Part shown: positions 1 through 8,928 of the stretch, one piece after another | Position numbering within the stretch: position 1 is the first letter of the stretch | Layout of the letters: the number at the start of each line of letters is the position of its first letter | Assembly: GCF_002795805.1 (NCBI RefSeq) | Contig: NZ_CP018799.1 | Coordinates: 62,001-126,000, forward strand | DNA: 64,000 bases | DNA from: Mariprofundus aestuarium | GTDB taxonomy: Bacteria; Pseudomonadota; Zetaproteobacteria; Mariprofundales; Mariprofundaceae | Reading direction: 5' to 3' | Translations under genes and position numbers: made by a program | Notes under the pieces: generated by a model | The model's database searches: none | Told to the model about the DNA's origin: nothing | Seen by the model: only the letters and a program-made list of their open reading frames with translations

Positions 1-391
1 GGGAGGAGCTTTTCGGTGGTCCGGTCGGCACCCGCGAAGTCAATCGCAGGGCGGGTTGAAAGACAGATATATCGTTCAGCGAATGCCCGATATAGGCAAT
101 GAACAGCATATCACCATGCACAGGTGATTGGACATTCTGTAGCAGCTCATCGGGTTGGTTACAATGCGAGCATGCCGATTGATTTGTACCTGCATCCAGC
201 GCATCAGCCACCGGAGGTGCACAGTGGTCAGCACTCATATCCATGCTGTGAGATGCAGTGTGAGAAGAGGTGGGCGGCATGGCATGCGTAGCGGGCACCA
301 TCATGCAGAGTCCTGCGGCAAAAAGCTGCACAGCAAAAAGCCCGGAGATTAGCCGGGAAACACCTCGAATATGCAGTTTGCGCATGAACAT
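1..391 (-). CDS. Secreted Cys/His/Met-rich small protein, C-terminus beyond the window edge
   Basis: A frame open from position 391 to the window edge on the minus strand, about 130 residues visible. It begins with a basic stretch (MRKLHIRGVSR) and a hydrophobic segment ending ATHA, a good signal peptide with cleavage near residue 37. The mature part has many His, Met and Cys residues, including SACSHCNQP and HSMDMSADHC. Such composition is typical of small periplasmic copper or metal-associated proteins (for example the DUF2946 type), but I do not recognise a specific family. The start may be 391 (MFMRKL) or 385 (MRKL); neither has a clear ribosome site. It lies 43 bases downstream of sppA on the same strand and may be cotranscribed. 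Confidence 0.6.
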   Translation of the reverse strand, partial: MFMRKLHIRGVSRLISGLFAVQLFAAGLCMMVPATHAMPPTSSHTASHSMDMSADHCAPPVADALDAGTNQSACSHCNQPDELLQNVQSPVHGDMLFIAYIGHSLNDISVFQPALRLTSRVPTGPPKSSS

Positions 392-434
392 AATTCGCAC
401 TGTACGTTTTAAATTATTAACAAACAATGAATGT

Positions 435-2270
435 TTAGGGCGAAACCTTCAGGTTACAGACAGTAAACAGCGCGGGCTGGTTGCTCGAAAAGGCAAGCAG
501 TTGCCCAAGCTGTCTGACCTCCTGCAGCCATGGTGCTGCCTTTGTCACAGCCGTCATCCCTGTAAATGGATCGCCGCCCAGCACCTGCGTAATCATAGCA
601 TCTGCGCTGCCAAGCAGTTTCATCATCAGCATCTCCCTGAAGCTTTGCGGCGGCGTGATCCACACCGCAGAGTAGGATTCGACACCCGCATGCCTTGCTG
701 CAGCTGCGACGGCATCGTCAAAGCCGCCGAGGCTATCGATTAGCCCCAGTCGCTTGGCATCCAAGCCTGTCCAGACCCTGCCCTCAGCAAGTTTCCCGAC
801 TTCAGCAGGTTCTATGCCGCGATCCGTTGATACCAGGCCCAGAAAACGGCTATAAACATACTGGACCGAGAGTTGAATGACCTTTTTTAGCTCATCAGGC
901 AGTGGCCTGTCGGCTCGCACACCACCTGCAACTGAGGTTGTTCCCAGCCCATCACTGTGGACACCGAGCTTTTCCAGCCCCTTGCCGACATTAGCCAGCA
1001 CCCCGAATGCGCCGATAGAGCCGGTAATCGTCGTAGGTGAGGCCCATATTTCGTCGGCAGGTGCTGCAATCATGTAGCCGCCAGAAGCCGCCATGCCACT
1101 CATGGATGCGATCACCGGCTTGCCCGCCGCCTTCAGTCGCAGAATTTCGCTGCGGATCATCTCTGAGGCCGGCGCACTGCCGCCGGGGCTGTCGATGCGC
1201 AACACCACCGCCTTGATGGCAGGATCGCGACGTGCCTCTGCCAACATCTCCAGCATCGAGGTGCTGCCAACACTGCCTGCCGGCTGTTTGCCATCCAGAA
1301 TCATGCCACTGGCGGAGATAATACCGATTCGGTTATCCTGCATCGTTTCAGGCTGGTCGCCGATCACAGCAAGGTACTCCTTGAAATCAACAGACGGGTA
1401 ATCGCCACTTTCAACACCCATGGCGCCTGCTATATAACTCTCAATACCGCCGGGGCTGGCCAGCTGATCGGCCAGTCCTTCTGCCTTGGCCAACTCGGCA
1501 AGGCTTCCGTTGTGCTGTGCCAGATAGAGGGAGGGGTGATCCAGCACCTGCTGTATCCGCTCCGGTTTGATATTGCGCAGAGCTGAGATGTCGTTTTTAT
1601 ACGCTGACCACAACTGGCCGAGAAGCACCTTATTGGCCTCACGGTCCTCTTTTGACATATCGTTGCGCACCAGTGGCTCAGCAGCTGCCTTATACTCTCC
1701 CGCCCTGAACAGCTGCACATCCACATCGAGCTTTTTCAGCGCATCCTTGAAATAGTTACGGTAGATGCTGAAACCCTCAATGGCCACAACCCCCAAAGGA
1801 TCGAGAAATACCCGGTCGGCCGTGGCTGCAAGGTAATACTGGGTCTGGCTATAGTTGGGACCTACAGCCACCACCATCTTGCCGGATGCCTTGAATGATT
1901 CGATAGCGCCCCGCAACTCCTGCAGCTTAGGCAGGGCCGCCCCTCCCATCTCATCCAGCTTGAGCACCATCATGCGAATTCGCTCATCATCTGCAGCATG
2001 GCGAACCACGCGAACCAGATCGTGCAGGCGGGTCTGCTCTGGAGCCCCGAAACTGGACTGTAGTGGCAACAGCGAAGGGGCAGAAAACTCCAACTCCTCG
2101 ACAATAGCCCCCTTGGGGTTAAGCACCAGCGCGCCACTCTCCGGCATCTGTGATTGCTCGGAAAATATAGCCACAATAAACAGCAGCACGAAGACTACGA
2201 AGAGGCCATTAACCAGAGTTCGACGCAATCGATCCAGCCAGGTCATTAATGTACTGAAGAATTTTCTCAT
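435..2270 (-). CDS. sppA: Signal peptide peptidase SppA, 67 kDa type
   Basis: Inner-membrane serine protease that degrades cleaved signal peptides. The 611-residue length and two tandem S49 domains match the long E. coli-type SppA. An N-terminal membrane anchor (residues about 15-35) is followed by the first domain, with the catalytic Lys in RAGEYKAAAEPLVRNDMS, and the second domain, with the nucleophile Ser in RIDSPGGSAPASE. Both catalytic residues of the Ser/Lys dyad are present. I chose the ATG at 2270 (MRKFFSTL) because AAGGG lies upstream at suitable spacing. The frame could extend to 2360, but that would run through the divergent promoter region. It is transcribed divergently from uppP. 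Confidence 0.93.
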   Translation of the reverse strand: MRKFFSTLMTWLDRLRRTLVNGLFVVFVLLFIVAIFSEQSQMPESGALVLNPKGAIVEELEFSAPSLLPLQSSFGAPEQTRLHDLVRVVRHAADDERIRMMVLKLDEMGGAALPKLQELRGAIESFKASGKMVVAVGPNYSQTQYYLAATADRVFLDPLGVVAIEGFSIYRNYFKDALKKLDVDVQLFRAGEYKAAAEPLVRNDMSKEDREANKVLLGQLWSAYKNDISALRNIKPERIQQVLDHPSLYLAQHNGSLAELAKAEGLADQLASPGGIESYIAGAMGVESGDYPSVDFKEYLAVIGDQPETMQDNRIGIISASGMILDGKQPAGSVGSTSMLEMLAEARRDPAIKAVVLRIDSPGGSAPASEMIRSEILRLKAAGKPVIASMSGMAASGGYMIAAPADEIWASPTTITGSIGAFGVLANVGKGLEKLGVHSDGLGTTSVAGGVRADRPLPDELKKVIQLSVQYVYSRFLGLVSTDRGIEPAEVGKLAEGRVWTGLDAKRLGLIDSLGGFDDAVAAAARHAGVESYSAVWITPPQSFREMLMMKLLGSADAMITQVLGGDPFTGMTAVTKAAPWLQEVRQLGQLLAFSSNQPALFTVCNLKVSP

Positions 2271-2378
2271 AGTCTTTATCCCTTTTTCGGACATGTAAAT
2301 GATATGGCTGAGCGTAGCAGTGTTGTTTCGAAAAAACATCACGTAGGGTAGCGCGACCAATACGTAAGGGTGGGATTA

Positions 2379-3146
2379 ATGGATATATTACAGGCGATAT
2401 GGTTGGGGCTGATTGAGGGTGCCACGGAGTTTCTTCCCATCTCATCGACCGGCCATTTGATTGTCGTCAGTCACTGGCTCGGCATTTCGCAAAACGAAGA
2501 GAACAAGGCATTTGAAGTCATTATCCAGCTGGCGGCCATCCTTGCCGTGGTTGCAAACTACCGCGAGAAATTCACATTCAAATACTTGGATCTGTGGAAA
2601 AAGGTGGTGCTGGCCTTTATTCCGATCGGTGTGGTCGGGTTTCTTTTTCACAAGCAGATCAAAGCGATGTTTACGGTTGAGACCGTTGCTACGATGTTCA
2701 TCGTCGGCGGCATCGTTTTCCTGATTGTAGAGTATCTGCACAGGGACCGGGAGTATCCGACAAAACGCGTCGAGGAGATGAGTTACAGGCAGGCTCTGTG
2801 GGTTGGTATTGCACAGGTTTTCGCTCTTATTCCCGGCACCAGCCGGGCCGGCGCATCAATCATCGGCGCCCTGCTCGTCGGCGTTGATCGCAAGGCAAGT
2901 GCAGAGTTTTCTTTCCTGCTGGCACTGCCTGTGATGATGGCCGCCAGCGGTTTCGACCTGCTCAAGCATTATCAGGATTTCACCGGCTCCAACCTCATCG
3001 TGCTGGCTGCCGGTTTCGTCGTTGCCTTTGTTTCGGCCTGGTTTGTTATGCGGCTGTTCATCCGGTTTCTTGAACACTTCACCTTTATTGCCTTCGGCAT
3101 CTACCGTATTCTCTTCGGTGCCCTGCTCTTCTGGGTGGTGCTCTGA
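2379..3146 (+). CDS. uppP: Undecaprenyl-diphosphatase UppP (BacA)
   Basis: Integral membrane phosphatase that recycles undecaprenyl diphosphate to the monophosphate carrier for peptidoglycan synthesis; high dosage gives bacitracin resistance. The two family motifs are present: [14 protein letters not shown] near the N-terminus and PGTSRAGAS in the middle, with about eight hydrophobic segments. The start is the ATG at 2379 ([10 protein letters not shown]), with AAGGG about eight bases upstream; a GTG at 2370 is in frame but too close to that site. The stop overlaps the lgt start (TGATG), so the two envelope genes are probably translationally coupled. Confidence 0.95.
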   Translation: MDILQAIWLGLIEGATEFLPISSTGHLIVVSHWLGISQNEENKAFEVIIQLAAILAVVANYREKFTFKYLDLWKKVVLAFIPIGVVGFLFHKQIKAMFTVETVATMFIVGGIVFLIVEYLHRDREYPTKRVEEMSYRQALWVGIAQVFALIPGTSRAGASIIGALLVGVDRKASAEFSFLLALPVMMAASGFDLLKHYQDFTGSNLIVLAAGFVVAFVSAWFVMRLFIRFLEHFTFIAFGIYRILFGALLFWVVL

Positions 3147-3937
3147 TGGTCTGGAGCGGCATCGATCCTGTTGCCCTGCAGTTGGGGCCACTGGCTATTC
3201 ACTGGTACGGGCTTATGTATATCGCAGGCTTCTTCGCCACCTGGTACCTAGTTCGCCTGCAACTGAAGCAGACTGGACTGTGGGAAACACGCATCAGTCA
3301 TGATGCTTACGAAGGTCTGTTTACCACACTGATTCTCGGCGTCATCCTAGGTGGCCGCATCGCCTATGTACTTTTTTACAATTTTGATTATTACATCGAT
3401 CATCCGATCGAAGCGTTCTATATCTGGCAGGGGGGCATGTCGTTCCATGGCGGCATGGTTGGCCCGCTGGTAGCAGGCTGGTTGTACTGTAAAAAACATG
3501 ACCTGCCATTCCTTGAGCTTTCCGACCGCTTCTTTACCGTGGCTCCGCTCGGGCTTATGTTCGGACGCATTGGTAACTTCATCAATGGCGAGCTGTGGGG
3601 TCGCACAACCGATGTCTCATGGGGTATGGTCTTTCCGCATGCCGGGCCCTTGCCGCGCCATCCCAGCCAGCTTTACGAAATGGCATTGGAAGGATTGCTG
3701 CTGTTTATCGTGTTATGGCTTCTGCGCAAGAAGGTGTGGCCTTCGGGCGCCCGTGTAGCGATCTTCCTGTGCGGCTATGCCGTAGCACGTATCTTCTGTG
3801 AGAATTTCAGGGAGCCGGATGAGCAGCTGGGGTTCCTGTTTGGCCCGGTCACTATGGGCATGCTGCTCTCATCAGCCATGCTGGTTGCGGGTTTGGCCTG
3901 GCTTGCTAAGCTGGATTGGAAAACTCCCAAAAATTAG
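3146..3937 (+). CDS. lgt: Phosphatidylglycerol-prolipoprotein diacylglyceryl transferase
   Basis: Inner-membrane enzyme that transfers diacylglyceryl from phosphatidylglycerol to the lipobox cysteine of prolipoproteins, the first step of lipoprotein maturation. The 263-residue length is normal. The family signature GRIGNFINGELWGR is intact, and the N-terminal HWYGLMYIAGF and GGMSFHGGM (carrying the conserved His) motifs are clear. Several hydrophobic segments run through the whole chain. It starts inside the stop codon of uppP. About 125 bases separate its end from the stressosome operon, which has its own promoter. Confidence 0.95.
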   Translation: MVWSGIDPVALQLGPLAIHWYGLMYIAGFFATWYLVRLQLKQTGLWETRISHDAYEGLFTTLILGVILGGRIAYVLFYNFDYYIDHPIEAFYIWQGGMSFHGGMVGPLVAGWLYCKKHDLPFLELSDRFFTVAPLGLMFGRIGNFINGELWGRTTDVSWGMVFPHAGPLPRHPSQLYEMALEGLLLFIVLWLLRKKVWPSGARVAIFLCGYAVARIFCENFREPDEQLGFLFGPVTMGMLLSSAMLVAGLAWLAKLDWKTPKN

Positions 3938-3974
3938 CTGCTATGAAGTGATGTCGATCCTATAATAGTCGCAG

Positions 3975-3990
3975 TGGCACCTTTGTTGCT
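3975..3990 (+). promoter_or_regulatory. Sigma-54 type promoter of the stressosome operon
   Basis: TGGCACCTTTGTTGCT matches the RpoN consensus TGGCACG-N4-TTGCW with one mismatch, and exactly 10 bases separate the GG of the -24 element from the GC of the -12 element. Transcription would begin near 4001, about 60 bases before the first stressosome gene. A TATAAT lies at 3961-3966 but has no good -35 partner. Promoter function is inferred from sequence only. Confidence 0.65.
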
Positions 3991-4063
3991 ATATGTTTTA
4001 TCCGGACTAGGGGTATCGAGAACTTAGTTCGGTCAACACCAGGCTTGTCGAGGGGAGAGGGGC

Positions 4064-4951
4064 ATGACTATATCAATTGAAGAGTGGGAGCAACGCAAGG
4101 CCTTCGTGGGCTTTGGTGAAACGGAGGCCCAGCTGCTAAGCGAGCTGAAGGAGCTTGTTGTTGACCACACAGACGAGATTATTGATAAGCTTTATGCCAA
4201 CTGGAGTGATTTCAAAGAGCTGCGAGAGTTGCTTAAAGGGCAAGACACCATTCAGCGGCTGAAAAGCACATAGAAGGATTATTTCAACCGCCTGTTATCT
4301 GGTGAGTATGGGCAATCCTACCTTGAGGATCGGATTCGTGTTGGTATTCGCCATCAGAGGATTGGCCTGGACGTCAGATGGTATATGGGAGCATTCTGTA
4401 ATTATATCGATGCAGTGACTCCGCACATCTTCAGGCTGCTGGCTTCTGATCCAGAGAAGGCCCAGAAAACGATTCTTGCCCTGTACAAGCTGATCAACCT
4501 CGATGAGGAAGTTGCCATTACCAGTTACATCGATGCTCGAGAGGATGTGATTGCCAAACAACATGAGGAAATCCTTGAACTATCCACGCCCGTCGTGCAG
4601 CTGTGGGAAGGCGTGGTTGCGGCTCCGATTATCGGAACCCTCGACTCTCACCGTACACAGCTTTTCATGGAGCGACTGCTGGAAAGTATCGTAGAAACAC
4701 GTTCACCCGTAGCGTTGGTCGATATCACAGGTGTTTCAGCCATTGATACGGCTACGGCCCAGCATCTTATCGATACCATTAATGCCGTGAAGCTGCTTGG
4801 AGCAGAGGTGATAATCACTGGTGTCAGCCCATCAATTGCCCAGACTCTGGTGCACTTGGGAATTGACCTTTCCGGCATCTATACACGTAGTTCTCTAGCC
4901 GACGGCCTGAAACAGGCGCTAGAGATGCTCAATAAAAGCGTTTCGCATTAA
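4064..4951 (+). pseudogene. rsbR: RsbR-type stressosome sensor, protoglobin plus STAS, interrupted by an in-frame TAG
   Basis: One reading frame of 295 codons, broken only by TAG at 4271-4273 (codon 70). Reading through gives a globin-coupled RsbR. Residues about 1-160 form a protoglobin-like sensor with VGIRHQRIGLDVRWYMGA, where His97 is the expected proximal haem ligand. Residues about 175-290 form a STAS domain with LVDITGVSAIDTATAQHL, whose Thr229 matches a phosphorylated Thr of Bacillus RsbR. In the family RsbR and RsbS build the stressosome and sequester RsbT. The ribosome site (GGGGAGAGG) before 4064 is good. No frameshift or drift is seen on either side of the stop, which suggests a recent CAG-to-TAG change, a sequencing error, or amber readthrough. 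Confidence 0.8.
4385..4951 (+). CDS. Open C-terminal part of the RsbR-like protein, with STAS domain
   Basis: If translation restarts after the TAG, the first in-frame ATG is at 4385, inside the globin domain just after the proximal-His helix. The product (188 residues) would lack the first half of the globin fold but keep the linker helix and the whole STAS domain, ending GLKQALEMLNKSVSH. No strong ribosome site precedes this ATG. A STAS-only product could still join a stressosome shell but could not bind haem. Treat it as the surviving open part of the gene above, not as a separate gene. Confidence 0.4.
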   Translation: MGAFCNYIDAVTPHIFRLLASDPEKAQKTILALYKLINLDEEVAITSYIDAREDVIAKQHEEILELSTPVVQLWEGVVAAPIIGTLDSHRTQLFMERLLESIVETRSPVALVDITGVSAIDTATAQHLIDTINAVKLLGAEVIITGVSPSIAQTLVHLGIDLSGIYTRSSLADGLKQALEMLNKSVSH

Positions 4952-4963
4952 CAGGAGCTACTT

Positions 4964-5311
4964 ATGAGTGCCATTGCCATTTTGAAGCTTCGCGATGTAC
5001 TGCTGGTCTCCATTCCGAGCGAACCTGATGATATGCTTATCAACGAGCTGCAGGAGGAGGTCCTCAACGCGCTACAGCGCAAAAAAGCAAAAGGTGTGAT
5101 TCTTGATCTCTCTACAGTTGATATTGTGGACTCATTTTTTGCCCGCACCATTATCGATACGATGCAGATGATCAATTTAATGGGAGGCAGGACCATTCTG
5201 GTTGGTATGCTGCCCAGTGTGGCTATCACCGCCACACAGCTTGGACTTACATTCGAAAATATCGAAACCTGCCTTGATGTTGACACTGCTTTTCTGAGAC
5301 TGGACCAATAA
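4964..5311 (+). CDS. rsbS: RsbS-type stressosome scaffold (STAS domain)
   Basis: A single-STAS protein of 115 residues, the normal size for RsbS, the scaffold that with RsbR forms the icosahedral stressosome core. The phosphorylation loop reads DLSTVDIVDSFFART; Ser57 corresponds to the RsbS serine phosphorylated by RsbT on stress. The start has a good AGGAG site. It sits 12 bases after rsbR and 10 bases before rsbT, the classical R-S-T order. The frame is intact, which argues that the module is or recently was functional despite the stop codon in rsbR. Confidence 0.9.
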   Translation: MSAIAILKLRDVLLVSIPSEPDDMLINELQEEVLNALQRKKAKGVILDLSTVDIVDSFFARTIIDTMQMINLMGGRTILVGMLPSVAITATQLGLTFENIETCLDVDTAFLRLDQ

Positions 5312-5321
5312 AAGAGCACTT

Positions 5322-5735
5322 ATGAGTGACTCTCATCTGCTACAAAGCATCAACATTAACAGCGAACGCGATATTTTGGTTGCCAGAAAGCAAATTCGAG
5401 ATATTTGCCAGCAGATGGGCTTTGGCTTGACCGACGTCACCCGAATCGTCACCTCTGTTTCTGAACTTGCTCGCAATATCCAACGCTATGCAGATCAGGG
5501 GACCGTTTCCTGGCGCAAACTAGCTGAAGGAAAACGCACTGGAATCGAACTTTTCTTTGAAGATAGCGGTCCAGGCATTGAAAATCTTGATGCTGCGATG
5601 CAGAACGGATTTTCTACTACAAACAAAAGCATGGGCATGGGGCTTCCGGGGGTCAAACGACTGATGGATGAGATGGAGGCGGTCAGCACCGTAGGCATAG
5701 GCACCAAAATCACCATTCGTAAATGGCGAAAGTAG
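5322..5735 (+). CDS. rsbT: RsbT-type serine/threonine kinase (GHKL switch protein)
   Basis: A 137-residue GHKL ATPase. The N box (SELARNIQRYA), the G1 box (DSGPGI) and the G2 box (MGMGLPGVKRLMDE) are all present in the order found in RsbT and SpoIIAB. In known stressosomes RsbT phosphorylates RsbR and RsbS, is then released, and activates a downstream output protein. No RsbU-like output gene is present here. The next gene has its own RsbT-like domain and a phosphatase, and the last gene of the operon is a c-di-GMP enzyme, so the output may differ from the sigma-B cascade. Confidence 0.92.
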   Translation: MSDSHLLQSININSERDILVARKQIRDICQQMGFGLTDVTRIVTSVSELARNIQRYADQGTVSWRKLAEGKRTGIELFFEDSGPGIENLDAAMQNGFSTTNKSMGMGLPGVKRLMDEMEAVSTVGIGTKITIRKWRK

Positions 5736-5738
5736 ATC

Positions 5739-6773
5739 ATGCCCCAGCCAGAGACTAGGTCTTTTTATATTTCCGGCCCTGCCGATGTAACTGCAGCCCG
5801 CCGTGTCAGTAAGTCATTTGCCTTAGCGCTTAGCTTTGATGAGGTGGCGAGTGAGCAGATGGCATTAGTTGCCTCCGAGCTTGGTAGCAACATCTACAAA
5901 CATGCGGGTCGGGGCACGCTAAGCTTGTCATCGATAACAGTTGAGGCGCAGCACGGCATGGTTATTGAGGCGCGCGACTGGGGTGGTGGCATTGCCAATC
6001 AGGAGGAAGCATTCGCCGATGGCTTCTCGACAGCAGGTACTCTTGGTGATGGGCTAGGAGCTGTGAACCGCCTGGTTGATAGCATGGAGATTACGTCGGA
6101 TGGTGAAAACGGCACTCATATTATCGGCATAAAGATGCTCCGAAAAAATAGTTTCCCCATGCCAGCACATGAAAACCCATTCGACATTGCTGCCGTTTCC
6201 AGAGCCATCCCTGGGCATCAGGTAAATGGTGATGCTTTTGTCATCAAGCACGCAAACCACCGTACATTGGTAGCTGTTATCGATGGCGTAGGTCATGGAA
6301 CATTTGCACATAAGGCATCAACGACTGCCAAAGCCTATATCGAAAGTCATTTCGAGCAGGATCTTGAGCATTTGCTTATGGGGTGCTCTAGAGCATGTCG
6401 TGCCACCAGAGGGGCAGTTATGACACTGGTTGCTCTCGAGTGGCAGGAAAGAAACATGCACTATGCAGGTATCGGTAATATCGAATCACGGATTTTCAAT
6501 GCCTTAACAGATAAGAAACTAATAGTTCGGCGTGGCATTGTTGGCAACAGAATGCCCCCGCCAAAATCTTCGCTGGAGAGTTGGAATAGCGGGGCGGTTA
6601 TGGTGCTGCACTCTGATGGCATTAGTACAAAATGGCAGTGGCATGAATTGACGCCAGTGATGCACCTAGGCGCCAGCGCCGTAGCCCAGCGAATTATGGA
6701 GAGGTATGGCAAAGGTAATGATGACGCAACTGTGCTGGTAATCATGGATAAAGCCGAGAAGCCTCATGACTGA
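5739..6773 (+). CDS. RsbT-like ATPase fused to an RsbX/SpoIIE-type PP2C phosphatase
   Basis: A two-domain protein of 344 residues. Residues about 1-135 are a second GHKL domain (ELGSNIYKHA, RDWGGGI, GDGLGAVNRLVDS). Residues about 150-340 are a small PP2C-type phosphatase with NGDAFVI and VIDGVGHG near its start and GNDDATVLVI near its end, the metal-binding acid motifs of the family. In stressosomes RsbX resets the system by dephosphorylating RsbR and RsbS, so this protein likely combines a decoy or second kinase with the reset phosphatase. It starts 4 bases after rsbT and overlaps the next gene by 8 bases. Confidence 0.85.
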   Translation: MPQPETRSFYISGPADVTAARRVSKSFALALSFDEVASEQMALVASELGSNIYKHAGRGTLSLSSITVEAQHGMVIEARDWGGGIANQEEAFADGFSTAGTLGDGLGAVNRLVDSMEITSDGENGTHIIGIKMLRKNSFPMPAHENPFDIAAVSRAIPGHQVNGDAFVIKHANHRTLVAVIDGVGHGTFAHKASTTAKAYIESHFEQDLEHLLMGCSRACRATRGAVMTLVALEWQERNMHYAGIGNIESRIFNALTDKKLIVRRGIVGNRMPPPKSSLESWNSGAVMVLHSDGISTKWQWHELTPVMHLGASAVAQRIMERYGKGNDDATVLVIMDKAEKPHD

Positions 6774-8925
6774 TCAGGTCCAGCAGTTGCAAGCTTATAT
6801 TGAAGAGTTGGAAAACGAACTGGCTGACTCCAGCCAAGGACTTATTGCCATCACCTTAGAGCTTGAAAACGCACAGGAGCAGTATAAAAATATTGTTGAG
6901 AGCAGCCTGCAGGGCATCTACCAGACTGATTTGGATGGGGCCTTCAATTACGTAAACCCCGCATATGCAACGATTTTGGGCTATGGCAACGCTTTGGAGA
7001 TGCGCGAGGAAGTGTCCGGAGTTGCTCAAGTTTATGTAGACCATGATCGACCAAAACAGATTAGTGCAATGCTTGCGGACAGGCAGCCGGTTAGGGGGCT
7101 TCTCTCCCCAGCTTATAAACGAGACGGCCAGGCAGTCATACTTTCCGAGAACATTCGCTTCATAACCAACGGAACCGGTGAGCTCACTGGTTACGAGGTC
7201 ATTGCTGAGGACTTCACGCGTCAGTTCCACAATGAGCAACGAATCATGCTTCTGGCTAAAGTGTTCGACTATAGCATTGAAGGCATCATGATTACCGATG
7301 CTCAAACAAATATTCTGGAAGTTAACCGCGCATTCTCTGAAATCACCCTCTATTCGGCAGAAGAAGTCATTGGTAAAACACCTCACATTCTATTTTCCGG
7401 GTGGCATAACGATCGTTTTTATAAACAGATGTGGGAGAGTCTCAACAACAAGGGTGTCTGGCAGGGGGAAATTACAGATCGACGTAAAAACGGGGAACTG
7501 TTTGTTCAGTGGGTGACCATATGCAGCGTAAAGGACAATAACGGCGAGGTCAGCAACTATATTAGCATTGTCAATGACATCACTTCAAAGAAAGAGTCCG
7601 AAAAGAAGATTCACCAGTTAGCCTACTACGATATATTAACACAGCTCCCCAACCGAACGTTGTTTTACGATCGGGTAGAGCAAGCCATTCGCAAAGGAGC
7701 GCGAGAAAGCCATAAGTTTGGCATTCTCTTCATAGACTTAGATAACTTCAAAAACATTAATGATACCTTAGGACACCTAGTCGGAGACAGGTTTCTGATC
7801 AAAGTCTCCTCCCTGCTACGTACCTGTGTCCGAGAAGAAGACACTGTCGCTCGGCTGGGCGGTGATGAGTTCATTATACTTCTTGAGGATCTGAAAGATG
7901 ATCAGGATGCGGCCATTGTGGCAAAAAACATTCTAAAGAATCTTGTCGGGACGGTGGCTGTCGATAAGCACTTGCTTTCCAGTGGCGCCAGCATCGGTAT
8001 CAGTGTTTTTCCCAGCGATGGAAATAAACTGGATGACCTGATCAAACGCGCTGATTCTGCTATGTACAATGCCAAGGAAGAGGGTAAAAACGATTACCGG
8101 TTCTTCACATCAGATATGAACGCGAGAGCCATGGAGCGCTTGCGGATTGAAACTGATCTCAGAAAAGCAATAGAAGAGGAGCAGTTCCAACTCTATTTCC
8201 AGCCAACGAAACACTTGGGCCAAGAGTTTATCTCAAGCGCGGAAGCCTTGCTCAGATGGCAGCACCCAACCTACGGCATGGTGTATCCTGATACATTCAT
8301 GTCAGTCGCTGAAGAATCTGGTCTAATCAATCAGATTGGCAAATGGGTTTTCAAATCAGGAATGGCTCAGGCTGCCAAATGGCATTCTCAGGGAAAGCGG
8401 GTGCAAATTTCAATCAATGTGTCTGGTAGACAGCTGCGACAACCACACCTTATTGATGAGATTATGACGCAACTGCTAGAGACCAACTGTGACCCCACTC
8501 TTATTGAGTTCGAACTGACAGAAAGCGCCATTCTAGAGTTCCCTGATAAAGCTATAGAAATCCTGCGAAAGCTCCGCGCTCAAGGCTTTAGTATCGCACT
8601 TGATGACTTCGGCACAGGATACTCATCCTTAAGCTACCTGAAGCAGCTGCCTGTTGATAAAGTGAAAATCGACCGTTCTTTTATCTCCGGGTTGCCTGAC
8701 GATAAAGACTCAAGAATCCTTGTTGAAGCCATCATTGCTCTATCCCATAAAATGGGGTTGTCTGTTATTGCCGAAGGGGTTGAAAACGAAGAGCAGCTAG
8801 ATTTCCTCGAGACGCAAAAGTGTGCGAAAATTCAAGGCTATTTCTATTCGAGGCCTCTTTCTGTGGATGCTTTTGAAGACTTTGTGCGCAGACATTCACA
8901 CCCTCTAAGCAGTAGTTCTAACTAG
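6766..8925 (+). CDS. PAS-PAS-GGDEF-EAL c-di-GMP enzyme, last gene of the stressosome operon
   Basis: A 719-residue cytoplasmic sensor-output protein. A short coiled coil (residues 1-40) is followed by two PAS domains (about 40-155 and 160-285), a GGDEF domain (about 290-455) and an EAL domain (about 465-710). The diguanylate cyclase signature GGDEF is intact at 365-369, and RxxD five residues before it (REED) is a product-inhibition site. The EAL domain keeps EAL at 493-495, DDFGTGYSS, KIDRSFI and EGVEN, so both activities look possible. The 8-base overlap with the phosphatase gene and the shared promoter suggest it is the output of the stressosome. Confidence 0.92.
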   Translation: MTDQVQQLQAYIEELENELADSSQGLIAITLELENAQEQYKNIVESSLQGIYQTDLDGAFNYVNPAYATILGYGNALEMREEVSGVAQVYVDHDRPKQISAMLADRQPVRGLLSPAYKRDGQAVILSENIRFITNGTGELTGYEVIAEDFTRQFHNEQRIMLLAKVFDYSIEGIMITDAQTNILEVNRAFSEITLYSAEEVIGKTPHILFSGWHNDRFYKQMWESLNNKGVWQGEITDRRKNGELFVQWVTICSVKDNNGEVSNYISIVNDITSKKESEKKIHQLAYYDILTQLPNRTLFYDRVEQAIRKGARESHKFGILFIDLDNFKNINDTLGHLVGDRFLIKVSSLLRTCVREEDTVARLGGDEFIILLEDLKDDQDAAIVAKNILKNLVGTVAVDKHLLSSGASIGISVFPSDGNKLDDLIKRADSAMYNAKEEGKNDYRFFTSDMNARAMERLRIETDLRKAIEEEQFQLYFQPTKHLGQEFISSAEALLRWQHPTYGMVYPDTFMSVAEESGLINQIGKWVFKSGMAQAAKWHSQGKRVQISINVSGRQLRQPHLIDEIMTQLLETNCDPTLIEFELTESAILEFPDKAIEILRKLRAQGFSIALDDFGTGYSSLSYLKQLPVDKVKIDRSFISGLPDDKDSRILVEAIIALSHKMGLSVIAEGVENEEQLDFLETQKCAKIQGYFYSRPLSVDAFEDFVRRHSHPLSSSSN

Positions 8926-8928
8926 CTA

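Noticed and set aside
1855-2298. Plus-strand frame of 147 codons opposite sppA
   Set aside because: Composition follows the reverse of SppA codons, there is no ribosome site, and sppA on the other strand is certain.
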